Part shown: positions 7,391 to 15,086 of the stretch, piece by piece | Layout of the letters: every line of letters begins with the position of its first letter | How positions within the stretch are numbered: the first letter of the stretch is position 1 | DNA from: a virus | Virus record (IMG/VR): IMGVR_UViG_3300031673_000527 | Span: 1 to 22,360 of that record | Direction: 5' to 3' (one strand) | Length of the DNA: 22,360 nt | Position numbers and translations under genes: made by a program | Notes under the pieces: model-generated | What the model was told of the DNA's origin: nothing | Databases searched by the model: none | Seen by the model: only the letters and a program-made list of their open reading frames with translations

Positions 7391-8050
7391 ATGGGTAAAG
7401 GAATAGAGTTTATAAAGGGTTTAGACAAAATAATTATTCTGGCACAGGGGCCAAGCTGGTATCAATGTCCAGATAAAGTGCCATCTAATTGTGAAATTTG
7501 GGGATCTAATGTAATCTACCGAGACCATTGTGCGGATAGACTATTTTTTGGGCATGATATAAGGGCACACTTTTTAGAGGATGATACTAATTTATTCGAG
7601 AATCTTAATAATTTAGATATCCCGGTTTATACCAATGCTCCATGCCTACAACTTAAGAAAAATGCTCTTATACCGATAATGGAAATTTTAGAAGAATTCA
7701 ATGTAGGATTTTTCTTGAATGTAATTGCTTGGATGATAGCAACGGCAATCTTACAGAAACCAAAATGTATAGAATTCTTTGGGGTAGATATGCGGCCGGA
7801 TGCAGGAGGAGAAACTTTTGGAAATGAAAAAGGGTCAGTGGAATTTTGGGTTGGGGTAGCGATGGGAAGAGGGATAAAATTTATGAATACTTTAGAATCT
7901 TATGTATTAAAGACTAAACAAGAAGGAATGTTTCCCAATTACCGTCCAAAAGTACCACAAGCGGGATTGATATCTCAAGTCCCCGAAGCGGATAGAAATG
8001 CGATGGCCTTACGGAACTATGTGATAGTTCCAGATGGCACAGAAATATAA
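7391..8050 (+). CDS. DUF115-like Rossmann-fold protein B (paralog of upstream gene)
   Basis: The ATG at 7391 is the only reasonable start, because an in-frame TAA sits immediately before it. The ribosome binding site AAGGAGG at 7371-7377 is therefore 13 bases away, longer than usual. An out-of-frame ATG at 7380 lies between them. The 219-aa product repeats the landmarks of its neighbour: IIILAQGPSWYQCP, CEIWGSNVIYRDHCADRLFF, GHDI, FFGVDMRPDAGG and SVEFWVGVAMGRGIKF. The GPS form of the loop is closer to the DUF115 consensus than the GQS of the first copy. The two genes probably arose by tandem duplication and then diverged. Substrate and reaction are unknown. Confidence 0.65.
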   Translation: MGKGIEFIKGLDKIIILAQGPSWYQCPDKVPSNCEIWGSNVIYRDHCADRLFFGHDIRAHFLEDDTNLFENLNNLDIPVYTNAPCLQLKKNALIPIMEILEEFNVGFFLNVIAWMIATAILQKPKCIEFFGVDMRPDAGGETFGNEKGSVEFWVGVAMGRGIKFMNTLESYVLKTKQEGMFPNYRPKVPQAGLISQVPEADRNAMALRNYVIVPDGTEI

Positions 8051-8073
8051 AATAAAAAAAGAGGTGATTTTAA

Positions 8074-8448
8074 ATGGCAGTAATAAGTGGAAGATATGGT
8101 AGTGTAGTTTTTTCAGGTGGTCAAACCTACATTAAGAGTTGGACTTTGAATCGAAAAGCAGATTTGTATGACAGCACTAACTTTGATGATTCAACCGGTG
8201 GAAGGTCTTATGTTTCGGGTTTTACTGATTGGAGCGGGTCATTTGAGGGATTTTATTCAACAGGGAATACGGCAGTTCCGGGTTCAACAGGCAAAATAAC
8301 CTTAAAAACATCTTCAACTGGAACGACAGACCTATTCTATGGAGATGTGATTATCCTTGGAATGGATGTCGGAACAGGAGTAGATGGATTAATAACTCAA
8401 AGTTATACTTTTCAAGGAACGGGTGCTATAGCTACTAGTACAGGATAA
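8074..8448 (+). CDS. tail tube-like protein 1
   Basis: The ATG at 8074 follows AAAGAGGTGATTTTAA. The 124-aa beta-rich protein begins MAVISGRYGSVVFSGGQ and has WTLNRKADLYDSTNFDD, an SYVSGFTDWSGSFEGFY strand pair, and ends with SYTFQGTGAIATSTG. The pattern (compact beta sandwich, DxTxFDD loop, F-x-D-W-S-G-x-x-E central strand, C-terminal SFQGTG) is that of tail tube/major tail proteins seen in many siphoviruses. Its position just upstream of the tail chaperone genes supports this. The next gene is a longer paralog with the same ribosome binding site sequence. Which of the two forms the bulk of the tube cannot be told from the sequence. Confidence 0.72.
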   Translation: MAVISGRYGSVVFSGGQTYIKSWTLNRKADLYDSTNFDDSTGGRSYVSGFTDWSGSFEGFYSTGNTAVPGSTGKITLKTSSTGTTDLFYGDVIILGMDVGTGVDGLITQSYTFQGTGAIATSTG

Positions 8449-8462
8449 AGAGGTGATTTAAT

Positions 8463-9188
8463 ATGGGAGTAATAAGCGGCGTGAATGGAGCAGTATTCTG
8501 GAATGAAGGATTAACTAATACTACACTTGCGAATACTATTATTTTTAGTTCTGGAGATAAGACGATAACATCCTCTACCGATGGTGGAGTTGGCTCTTCA
8601 GGTGTTATAGATTTTGAGACTACAGGATATAAAACAGGAATGTTATTTACTTTATCGGGAGCGGGAACGACAGAAAATAACCGAATATTTACTATTAGTA
8701 CAATATCCTCTGGAACGATAACGGTAAGCGAGTCAGTAACATCTTCTACCGGAACAGGTGAAACCGATACGGGTGCAATAACATTTTTAGAAGCAGAACC
8801 GGGTTATCCCGAGGCAGGATTTTATAATTGGGCAATCAACTATAAGGTAGATTTATTGGATAAAACTAATTTCGATGATTCATCGGGGGGCAGGTCTTAT
8901 CTTGCAAGTATAAAAGATTGGACTGCAAAAGCAGACAAATATTTCCTGTCAACCGGCAATGCTGTAAATGATTGGTTAGGGGAAAACGTTAAGGCAAGAT
9001 TTTTTATGAACTATGTGGCTTCTCCAGAGACAACTAATGCTTCTCATTACTATGAAGGTAATACTATTGTAACGGGAATAGATATAGGAACTCCAGTAGA
9101 TGCTTTAATAACTCAAGGTATTAGTTTTCAGGGAGTAGGTACTTTAACTCCAAGAACCAAAATAATAGGATGGAGTGATACAAGTTAA
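8463..9188 (+). CDS. tail tube-like protein 2 with inserted beta domain
   Basis: The ATG at 8463 follows AAAGAGGTGATTTAAT, nearly identical to the site of the previous gene. The 241-aa product aligns with tail tube-like protein 1 at both ends: MGVISGVNGAVFW at the start, then KVDLLDKTNFDDSSGGRSYL, KDWTAKADKYFLSTGN and a C-terminal GISFQGVGTL. Between them (about residues 25-110) is an insert absent from the first copy. It contains VIDFETTGYKTGMLFTLSG and NNRIFTISTISSGTITV, a small beta domain I have also seen in other phage structural proteins. The insert could project from the tube surface as decoration. Whether the two proteins co-assemble or one is a tail-tip variant is not decidable here. 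Confidence 0.7.
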   Translation: MGVISGVNGAVFWNEGLTNTTLANTIIFSSGDKTITSSTDGGVGSSGVIDFETTGYKTGMLFTLSGAGTTENNRIFTISTISSGTITVSESVTSSTGTGETDTGAITFLEAEPGYPEAGFYNWAINYKVDLLDKTNFDDSSGGRSYLASIKDWTAKADKYFLSTGNAVNDWLGENVKARFFMNYVASPETTNASHYYEGNTIVTGIDIGTPVDALITQGISFQGVGTLTPRTKIIGWSDTS

Positions 9189-9207
9189 ATGAAAGGAGGT
9201 AATTAAT

Positions 9208-9630
9208 ATGGCAGATAAAGTAAAAGATAAGCTTGAAGATATGACGGCAAGTAGTAAGAAATTTACTTTTGGTGATAAGGAATATGAATTAAGTCCAATT
9301 GGCATAAGGGATTTATCGGCCTTAAAAGAATACATTAAAGGAAGGCGCATTCAATTAATTCAGAAAAATGTTCCGAATGTTAATGAAAGAATAGAATTGA
9401 TATTAAGAATTACTGGAATGGTAGTTGATGAAACGAAAGAATTAGATGATTTCGATAATTTAAAATATATCTTGTGGCTCTCTTTGGTGCGTAAACAGCC
9501 AGATATAACATTAGAAGATACAGAAAAAATATTTGAAGAAGGAGACATTGTAGAAATTACGGCAATAATAACACAGATGATCAAGACACCAAAAAACCCT
9601 ACAGCGAAGGCAGTAGTGGCGAAGAAATAA
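9208..9630 (+). CDS. tail assembly chaperone, G-like
   Basis: The ATG at 9208 follows AAAGGAGGT at 9192-9200. The 140-aa protein is mostly helical and charged: a short beta start (KKFTFGDKEYELSPIGIRDL), then helices ending IVEITAIITQMIKTPKN. Size, composition and place between tail tube and tape measure genes match gpG-type tail assembly chaperones, which bind the tape measure protein while tube subunits polymerise. Codon 129-130 (AAA AAC at 9592-9597) is part of a -1 slippery heptamer, so some ribosomes should switch frame and make the longer GT product. The C-terminal tail after the slip (PTAKAVVAKK) is short and basic. Confidence 0.8.
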   Translation: MADKVKDKLEDMTASSKKFTFGDKEYELSPIGIRDLSALKEYIKGRRIQLIQKNVPNVNERIELILRITGMVVDETKELDDFDNLKYILWLSLVRKQPDITLEDTEKIFEEGDIVEITAIITQMIKTPKNPTAKAVVAKK

Positions 9631-9650
9631 GCTGGGCTACTGCTTTTGCT
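9591..9650 (+). promoter_or_regulatory. programmed -1 ribosomal frameshift signal
   Basis: The heptamer A AAA AAC (9591-9597) is in the correct phase relative to the G frame (cca aaa aac). A 5-base spacer (9598-9602) follows, then a 14-bp stem. AGCGAAGGCAGTAG (9603-9616) pairs with CTACTGCTTTTGCT (9637-9650), every position paired and two of them G-U, around a 20-base loop. The G-frame stop TAA (9628-9630) lies in the loop. This is the canonical layout of a stimulated -1 frameshift and joins the G and T frames. Confidence 0.85.
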
Positions 9651-9878
9651 TTGTTATCAAGATATTATGCAGCATTGGGGCCAAAAGAAATTGGTGAATT
9701 AAGTCTATATCAGTTTTACAGTTATCTATATGAAATTCCGAACATTGAAAAAATATTCACAGGCAAGACAGAAGAAAACAATAAGCCAGTACAAAAGATG
9801 ACCAATAAAATAGATGACAACTGTGAATTAGTTAAACAAGCTAAAAAGTTAGGTTTAAAGGTGCCGAGATATTATTAG
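9597..9878 (+). CDS. T extension of the tail chaperone GT fusion (-1 frame)
   Basis: This frame has no ATG near its beginning and no ribosome binding site, but it is open from before the slippery site at 9591-9597 to the TAA at 9876-9878. A -1 shift after AAC at 9595-9597 continues with PYSEGSSGEEISWATAFALL, then helical SRYYAALGPKEIGELSLYQF and a terminal QAKKLGLKVPRYY. The predicted fusion is 223 aa (130 residues of G plus 93). In lambda-type tails the T domain recruits the tail tube protein. The typical S-W-A/T-x-A-x-L-x-x-YY-G motif of T domains is visible. A separate start at the TTG at 9651 is possible but unlikely. Confidence 0.8.
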   Translation, partial: PYSEGSSGEEISWATAFALLSRYYAALGPKEIGELSLYQFYSYLYEIPNIEKIFTGKTEENNKPVQKMTNKIDDNCELVKQAKKLGLKVPRYY

Positions 9879-9890
9879 TTATATTATATT

Positions 9891-10280
9891 TTATTGCCAA
9901 ATTACTTTAATTTTAAATATTTTTATTCTTGAATCATATTCGACCATAACTTGAAATGTTGCTTCTTGATTGGGAGTCATAGTATAAGGATCAGCATAAG
10001 TATCATTAAGAGAAACAAGTTTATCGTCTGTATCATAAGCTGTAATTTTAACTTTTACAAAATCGGCTGTTTTATCACCGGTATTTTTTAAAATACCTTC
10101 AACATAATAATATAGAGGGGGATCACTTAATCGATTAGTCCAATCAATAATCTCTATATTAGCTTTTGTGGCTGATTTTGGTGGATTTTGTTTATCATAT
10201 GTTTCAGAATTACAACCTAAAAATATAAAAATAAAACATAATAAAAATACAATTAATAGAAAGAATTTATAATTTTTCAT
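9891..10280 (-). CDS. FxLYD-type lipoprotein, probable moron
   Basis: This is the only supported minus-strand gene in the window. The start at 10280 has GGGAGG (10289-10294 on the complement) as ribosome binding site. The 129-aa product has a basic N-terminus, a long hydrophobic stretch (residues 6-21) and a lipobox-like F-L-G-C with Cys23, so it should be an exported lipoprotein. The mature part, with YVEGILKNTGDKTADFVKVK and NQEATFQVMVEYD, matches the FxLYD beta domain of bacterial surface lipoproteins. It ends 12 bases from the chaperone stop, convergently, and has its own promoter. Such isolated reverse genes in tail operons are often lysogenic conversion or superinfection exclusion genes. 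That role is inferred. Confidence 0.78.
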   Translation of the reverse strand: MKNYKFFLLIVFLLCFIFIFLGCNSETYDKQNPPKSATKANIEIIDWTNRLSDPPLYYYVEGILKNTGDKTADFVKVKITAYDTDDKLVSLNDTYADPYTMTPNQEATFQVMVEYDSRIKIFKIKVIWQ

Positions 10281-10304
10281 AATAATATACCTCCCATTTA
10301 TTGA

Positions 10305-10333
10305 ATTGTAATACTTAAATTATCTTTTGTAAA
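10305..10333 (-). promoter_or_regulatory. sigma70-like promoter of the lipoprotein gene
   Basis: Read on the minus strand, TTTACA (10333-10328, five of six matches to TTGACA) is separated by exactly 17 bases from TACAAT (10310-10305, five of six matches to TATAAT). Transcription would begin near 10298, close to the GGGAGG site and the start codon at 10280. The -35 box abuts the ribosome binding site of the tape measure gene on the other strand, so the two signals are back to back. No experimental evidence is available. Confidence 0.65.
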
Positions 10334-10349
10334 GGGGTGAACTAAAATT
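10334..10349 (+). promoter_or_regulatory. ribosome binding site deciding an ATT start for the tape measure gene
   Basis: GGGGTGA at 10334-10340 is a good Shine-Dalgarno sequence, 6-7 bases before ATT at 10347-10349. No ATG, GTG or TTG occurs in the tape measure frame between the upstream stop TGA (10338-10340) and the ATG at 10449. The ATG at 10449 has no comparable ribosome binding site. Confidence 0.6.
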
Positions 10350-12788
10350 TTATTAGGTGAAGCCTTTGTAGAAATTAAAGCAGATGCAACTAAATTAACC
10401 GCAGGTATAGCAGCTGCTAAGGGTCAAGTAGGAAATGCAACAGCTGGAATGAGCGCTCAATTTAAAACAATTGGTACAAGTATGGCTATAGCAGGAGCAG
10501 CAATTACCGCTGCCTTTGGATTGACGGTCAAAAGTGCTATTGGTTTTCAGAAAGAGTTAGCTCAAGTTTCCACAATGCTTAATGAATCGGCAATGAAGAT
10601 AATACCAGAATATAAGGCAGGGTTACAAGAACTTTCAGTTCAATTTGGAGAAGCCACTTCTACATTATCAAAAGGTCTTTATGACATTCTATCAGCAAGT
10701 ATACCACCTGCCGAAGCTCTTGGTGTTTTAGAAGTTGCGGCGAGAGCGGCCGCAGCTGGTATTACGGATACTGGAGTTGCTGCAGATGCTATTACAACTA
10801 TCTTAAATTCTTATGGAATGTCTGCTGATAAGGCAGGAGAAGTTTCGGATAAATTATTTGCAACTGTCTTACGTGGAAAAACCACTTTTGCAGAATTAGC
10901 CCCAGCAATTGGTAAATCTGCTTCATTGGCTTCTATAGCAGGATTAAGTTTCGATGATTTAGGAGCTTCCATTTCCACTATGACCAGAGCGGGTATTAGA
11001 GTAGATGAAGCAATGACTTCTATTAATGGAATATTAAATGCATTTATTTCGGCATCTCCAGAAGCTGTAGCAGCAGCTAAACAATTTGGGCTTACATTAG
11101 ATACTAATACCTTAAAGACAGAAGGGCTTACTGGAGTAATGGAAAAATTAAAAGATGCGACTGCCGAACAACTTGCTGCAATATTTCCTAATATTAGAGG
11201 TTTAAAGGGTATGGCGGCAGCTTTGGGGGATGCTGCAGGTTATGCAGAAGATTATGCTTTAATGTTAAAGTCTGCGGGTTTAACCCAAGAAGCATTTGAA
11301 AAACAATCTGCAACTTTAGGATTTAAAATTAACCAATTAAAAATGAACTTTTCGGTTATTGCAACTACTATCGGAGATGCCTTAATCCCGGTAGTAGAAC
11401 TTATGGTAGTCTGGCTTGGAAAAGTTATTGGAGCTATGAAGAAATTTATGGATGCCCATTCAGGATTAACTAAAGCTATTATTTATCTGGGAGCAACTTT
11501 AGGAATTTTAGTCGGTGCAGGTGGAGCATTAATATTATTAATATCGTCTTTTTTGAGGATAAAATCTGCAGTAGATTCAGTTACATTTGCCTTAAAACTC
11601 TTAAATATTAGGATGGGAGCTACTGGAGTAATAACTACTGGTACTCTTATCCCTGCTTTAGTAAAATTAAAATTATCTCTTGGCGCATTGGGAACAATAG
11701 CTACCGGTCCCATTGGACTTTTGATTCTTGCCATTGGAGGTTTATATCTTGCTTGGGAAAAAAATCTCTTTGGAATGAGAGATATAACTATAGAAGCCTT
11801 TAACAATATAAAAGGTAACTTCTCAAAATTAAAGGATTCAATAACTGGCGGTGGTAGTAGTGCTGGCGCATTCGGAGATGAAGCTAAGGAAGCGGGAGAT
11901 AAAGCAGAAGGGGCAGCTATAGGAGTTGATACTTTAGCCACTTCAATGGGAGGGCTTGAAACCAATACAGACGAAGCTAAGATTGCCTTAAATGAATTTG
12001 GCCAGGTGATTGAAACTTTTGACGAATGGGTACAAAGATTAGCCGATGAAACAGCAGAAGCCAATAAGAAGATTGCAGATGAAGCAGAAAAAGCAATGGA
12101 AAGATATGAAGATGCAATAAAACCCATAGAGGATAGGCTATATGAATTATCCCATACAGAGGAAGAAGTGGCAGCAAGAAATCTATTAACCAAAAAAGAG
12201 CAATTAGAGGCAATAATCAAAACTGCAGGTTTAGCAGCAGACCATGAAAAAAAAGAATTGACTTTAATAAAAGAATGGTATGAAAAAGAGATTGATTTAA
12301 TTAAAGCAAAGTTAGTGGAGCAGCAGAATGCTTTAATCGAAACAGCAAATAAGACAGAAGAAAGTGCCAGTATTCAGAAAGCGGCGATTAAGGGGATAAC
12401 AGATGAATATACTGGATTGATAAATAAAATTGATGCAGTTGGAAAAGCAGCAGAAGCAGCAGCAAAAAAGGCAGCCTCCGAAGCCTTTTTGGCTGGCGTA
12501 CCCACGATAGCAGAAACGGGATACGTACCGTCTTATATTCCAAAACTTCAAGTAGGCACTCCCTACGTGCCAAAAACTGGCCTATACCAGTTACATAAAG
12601 GGGAAGCAGTAATATCTAAAAATCAAAATACTACAAACAACAGTAATTCTTTTTCACCTTCAATTGTAGTTAATGTTTCAGGTGGAGGCAATGCTCAGAA
12701 TATAGCTTATGAAGTAAAGAAAGTTCTTGATGAAAGTATAAGACAATTCAGGCGTTCAGGCTTTGAATTAGTACCGGGGAGGGGATAA
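10347..12788 (+). CDS. tape measure protein (TP901-type)
   Basis: The protein is 813 aa if it starts at ATT 10347, or 779 aa from the ATG at 10449. The longer form restores a usual tape measure N-terminus, LLGEAFVEIKADATKLTAGI. Next come a TP901/PhageMin-like core (FQKELAQVSTMLNES, a long Ala-rich helical region, NIRGLKGMAAAL), two hydrophobic segments (near ILVGAGGALILLISSFL and GPIGLLILAIGGLYLAW), a Glu/Lys/Ala coiled coil, and a C-terminal TPYVPKTGLYQLHKGEAVIS motif typical of these proteins. It sets tail length and is threaded through the tube with help from the G/GT chaperones just upstream. At about 1.5 angstrom per residue it predicts a tail of roughly 120 nm. Confidence 0.88.
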   Translation: MLLGEAFVEIKADATKLTAGIAAAKGQVGNATAGMSAQFKTIGTSMAIAGAAITAAFGLTVKSAIGFQKELAQVSTMLNESAMKIIPEYKAGLQELSVQFGEATSTLSKGLYDILSASIPPAEALGVLEVAARAAAAGITDTGVAADAITTILNSYGMSADKAGEVSDKLFATVLRGKTTFAELAPAIGKSASLASIAGLSFDDLGASISTMTRAGIRVDEAMTSINGILNAFISASPEAVAAAKQFGLTLDTNTLKTEGLTGVMEKLKDATAEQLAAIFPNIRGLKGMAAALGDAAGYAEDYALMLKSAGLTQEAFEKQSATLGFKINQLKMNFSVIATTIGDALIPVVELMVVWLGKVIGAMKKFMDAHSGLTKAIIYLGATLGILVGAGGALILLISSFLRIKSAVDSVTFALKLLNIRMGATGVITTGTLIPALVKLKLSLGALGTIATGPIGLLILAIGGLYLAWEKNLFGMRDITIEAFNNIKGNFSKLKDSITGGGSSAGAFGDEAKEAGDKAEGAAIGVDTLATSMGGLETNTDEAKIALNEFGQVIETFDEWVQRLADETAEANKKIADEAEKAMERYEDAIKPIEDRLYELSHTEEEVAARNLLTKKEQLEAIIKTAGLAADHEKKELTLIKEWYEKEIDLIKAKLVEQQNALIETANKTEESASIQKAAIKGITDEYTGLINKIDAVGKAAEAAAKKAASEAFLAGVPTIAETGYVPSYIPKLQVGTPYVPKTGLYQLHKGEAVISKNQNTTNNSNSFSPSIVVNVSGGGNAQNIAYEVKKVLDESIRQFRRSGFELVPGRG

Positions 12789-12789
12789 T

Positions 12790-13380
12790 ATGGCAGAAGC
12801 ATATTTAGGCTCAAGTGGGATAACTATACCTATACCAATCGGTTATATTCTCGAACCGATTAAGTTAGAAACAAATGAGAGAACTTTAGACGGTACATTA
12901 ATTACTAATTATGCAGTCAATCCAGAAGATACTGCCATAACTAAATACCACTTTGAGCTTCCCGGAATAACAAAATCTTTAAGATTAGCTATTAGAGCAG
13001 AAGCACTTAAGACTGGCAATATGAGTTATATAGACCATATTCAAATACCGGAAGTCTTAATTCATGAAGGAAGTACTTCATCTGGTTCAATAAGTTTACA
13101 ACGAGGATTAGGGAGTACATCAAATAGTGATATCAATGCCACTTTAGTTGGTGTCACCAAAACAATTACAATTAGTACAGGAAACAATCCTACTTCTACG
13201 GGGATTTATACCACTATCGGAGGAGTTTTGACTATAGGTTCAACTTCTACCGGGAATTTAATTATAAATTATATACCTAAATATACCGTTCATGTTGTTT
13301 CAGATAGACACGAATTATTATATAAGACTTCTTCAACGGATCATACCGTTAGATATAATTTAGTTTTAGAGGAAGCATAA
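12790..13380 (+). CDS. distal/minor tail protein, beta-rich
   Basis: The ATG at 12790 lies one base after the tape measure stop and uses GGGGAGGGG inside the end of that gene as ribosome binding site. The 196-aa product is beta-rich. It opens with IPIPIGYILEPIKLETNERT and a FELPGITKSLRL strand pair, and ends VRYNLVLEEA. A Ser/Thr/Gly-rich segment (about residues 98-160, STSSGSISLQRGLGSTSNSD onward) looks like an inserted small beta domain. Position directly after the tape measure and before the hub is where distal tail (Dit-like) proteins are found, but I see no diagnostic Dit motif. It overlaps the next start by one base. Function is by position. Confidence 0.6.
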   Translation: MAEAYLGSSGITIPIPIGYILEPIKLETNERTLDGTLITNYAVNPEDTAITKYHFELPGITKSLRLAIRAEALKTGNMSYIDHIQIPEVLIHEGSTSSGSISLQRGLGSTSNSDINATLVGVTKTITISTGNNPTSTGIYTTIGGVLTIGSTSTGNLIINYIPKYTVHVVSDRHELLYKTSSTDHTVRYNLVLEEA

Positions 13381-15086
13381 TGGAAACAAAATTAGATTGC
13401 TTTGTGGCAGTAAGTGGACAATCTTCTACTGGGAAAACTTATGCCAGTAGTTCTGGAACATTATTAGTAAATGATATTGATGTGGGAGGTTTACCTAGAG
13501 ATTCTGGAATTTTCTCTTGGGTAAGAATCCCTTGCCAACTTGACGTTGTTACGGATATTATAGGCACTTATTTTAATGTTGGGCAGGGGATACGAGTTGC
13601 CATTACTGTTGATGGTGAATCTGTAAGCGATTCTCTAATAGGGGATATAACCATAGCACATAACTTAAATTACATTAGTACCTTTTCCTTTACTTTAGGG
13701 AATCCAAAATATTCTCCGTTAGTCTCTCCTTACTATATAGCAGTTAATTCAGTAGTGATAATTACTGTATATGTTAACGGGCAAGCATTTAAACTATTTA
13801 CAGGGTTGGTAGATGAAACAAGAACTACTTACGATGGTGGGTATAGATTACAGATTAATGGGCGTGATTATGGCAAGAAATTATTAGATAAGACGATGAC
13901 CTTGATATCAGTGCAGGATTCAGCAGATAAATCATATCGAGGTTCAATGGTAAAATACCTTGCTGGGCAGGCAAGTATAACTAATGTAAATGTGCCTACT
14001 GGCGATAAGGTGACCATCGACCACTCGTTTCAAGACCAGACCCTCTGGGATATGGTTCAAAAGGAATGTGCCATAGAGGGTTGGTATGTGCAACATGATG
14101 AGAATGCAATAATGAAATTACAGACGAGAAAAATCAAATCTAACAAAACTTCTTATCCTGTTGCTGACTGGGAATATGGAGAAGATAAATTTATTCAGTT
14201 AGGGTTGGAAACATCAGATATAGGAATTATAAATAAAGTAATCATATTAGGTGCAATATTTGAAGAAGAAACGATAACTGCAAATCCAGTTACTCCCGTA
14301 GAAGTTGTACCAGATGAAAAAGTATATGAATATACAGATTATAGTTTCTCTCCATCGTTTACTGCAGGCGAAGTAGTATCTGGCTGGACTGATGGGGATG
14401 CAGTGATTAGAGTTACTGCCTTTTATATAGGATATACAAAACCATTAGGATATCTTTTCCCTGTATCTCAGAATTATAAATTTAAAATTACTGGTTCTGA
14501 TAGTGGGAAAATACAAGGTCTTTCATTTTCTGTTAGTGGTGGAGCTACAAAGGCAGGGCAAAGTAGTAATTATGTGCTTATAGAAAGAAAGGTAGGTTAT
14601 GAATATCCTCCATTATCAGCAACTGAACAAGCATTCTCTATAACTATTACTTTTAAAATCAAAAACCAAACTGGCGGTGGGATAGAAGAACTTGAATCTG
14701 AAAATCCTGAAGAAACTTTTACCTCTACTATAACCTACACGCAAGTTAAGGCAATAGTAACAGATAATACATCTATTGGTATTTACGGCGAACGTAAACC
14801 CAATAATGAAGGTACTTTAGATTTTCCACTTGCTGAAACCGAAGCACAATGTAAGCGAATAGGGGAAAATATAATACTTGATAGCCATAGATTTATTAAG
14901 CAACCTGACTTTGAGGTTGCTTTTAATCCTAAATTAATTGTAGGACAAACCGTAGAATTGACTGATAAAAAGATTGGTTATGATGAAGATAGATATTTTG
15001 TAGAAGAAGTTATTCATACTATCGGAGCAAATTCAGAAGGTAAAATGAAAGCACGTACACGGATAGGATGTGTTTATTATGCTTAA
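13380..15086 (+). CDS. tail hub / gpD-like tail-tip protein
   Basis: The 568-aa protein shows a hub-type layout: an early strand region, FTLGNPKYSPL and VYVNGQAFKLFTGLVDETRT (the VxxxxxxFxGxVD element of gp27/gpD-like hubs), LQINGRDYGKKLLDKT, a helical DQTLWDMVQKECAIEGWYVQ, and a C-terminal FEVAFNPKLIVGQTVELTDK. Segment 320-455 is a beta-rich insert (FSPSFTAGEVVSGW and neighbours) that splits the usual fold. Such proteins form the trimeric ring at the tail tip and hold the fibre or spike proteins. The gene overlaps the next one. The GQSSTGKT at residues 13-20 resembles a P-loop, but no other ATPase feature is present. Confidence 0.78.
   Translation: METKLDCFVAVSGQSSTGKTYASSSGTLLVNDIDVGGLPRDSGIFSWVRIPCQLDVVTDIIGTYFNVGQGIRVAITVDGESVSDSLIGDITIAHNLNYISTFSFTLGNPKYSPLVSPYYIAVNSVVIITVYVNGQAFKLFTGLVDETRTTYDGGYRLQINGRDYGKKLLDKTMTLISVQDSADKSYRGSMVKYLAGQASITNVNVPTGDKVTIDHSFQDQTLWDMVQKECAIEGWYVQHDENAIMKLQTRKIKSNKTSYPVADWEYGEDKFIQLGLETSDIGIINKVIILGAIFEEETITANPVTPVEVVPDEKVYEYTDYSFSPSFTAGEVVSGWTDGDAVIRVTAFYIGYTKPLGYLFPVSQNYKFKITGSDSGKIQGLSFSVSGGATKAGQSSNYVLIERKVGYEYPPLSATEQAFSITITFKIKNQTGGGIEELESENPEETFTSTITYTQVKAIVTDNTSIGIYGERKPNNEGTLDFPLAETEAQCKRIGENIILDSHRFIKQPDFEVAFNPKLIVGQTVELTDKKIGYDEDRYFVEEVIHTIGANSEGKMKARTRIGCVYYA

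Noticed and set aside
9651-9878. Independent 75-aa gene starting at TTG 9651
   Set aside because: There is no ribosome binding site, the frame is open well upstream, and the slippery site plus stem explain it better as the T part of a frameshift fusion.
11483-12220. 245-aa minus-strand open frame opposite the tape measure gene
   Set aside because: It is a Ser/Ala-rich shadow of an Ala-rich coding sequence, with no ribosome binding site and no recognisable domain.
13416-13439. Walker A-like GQSSTGKT at residues 13-20 of the hub protein
   Set aside because: It matches GxxxxGKT by chance in a Ser/Thr/Gly-rich loop. There is no Walker B, no Rossmann-type context, and the rest of the protein is a beta-rich tail hub.
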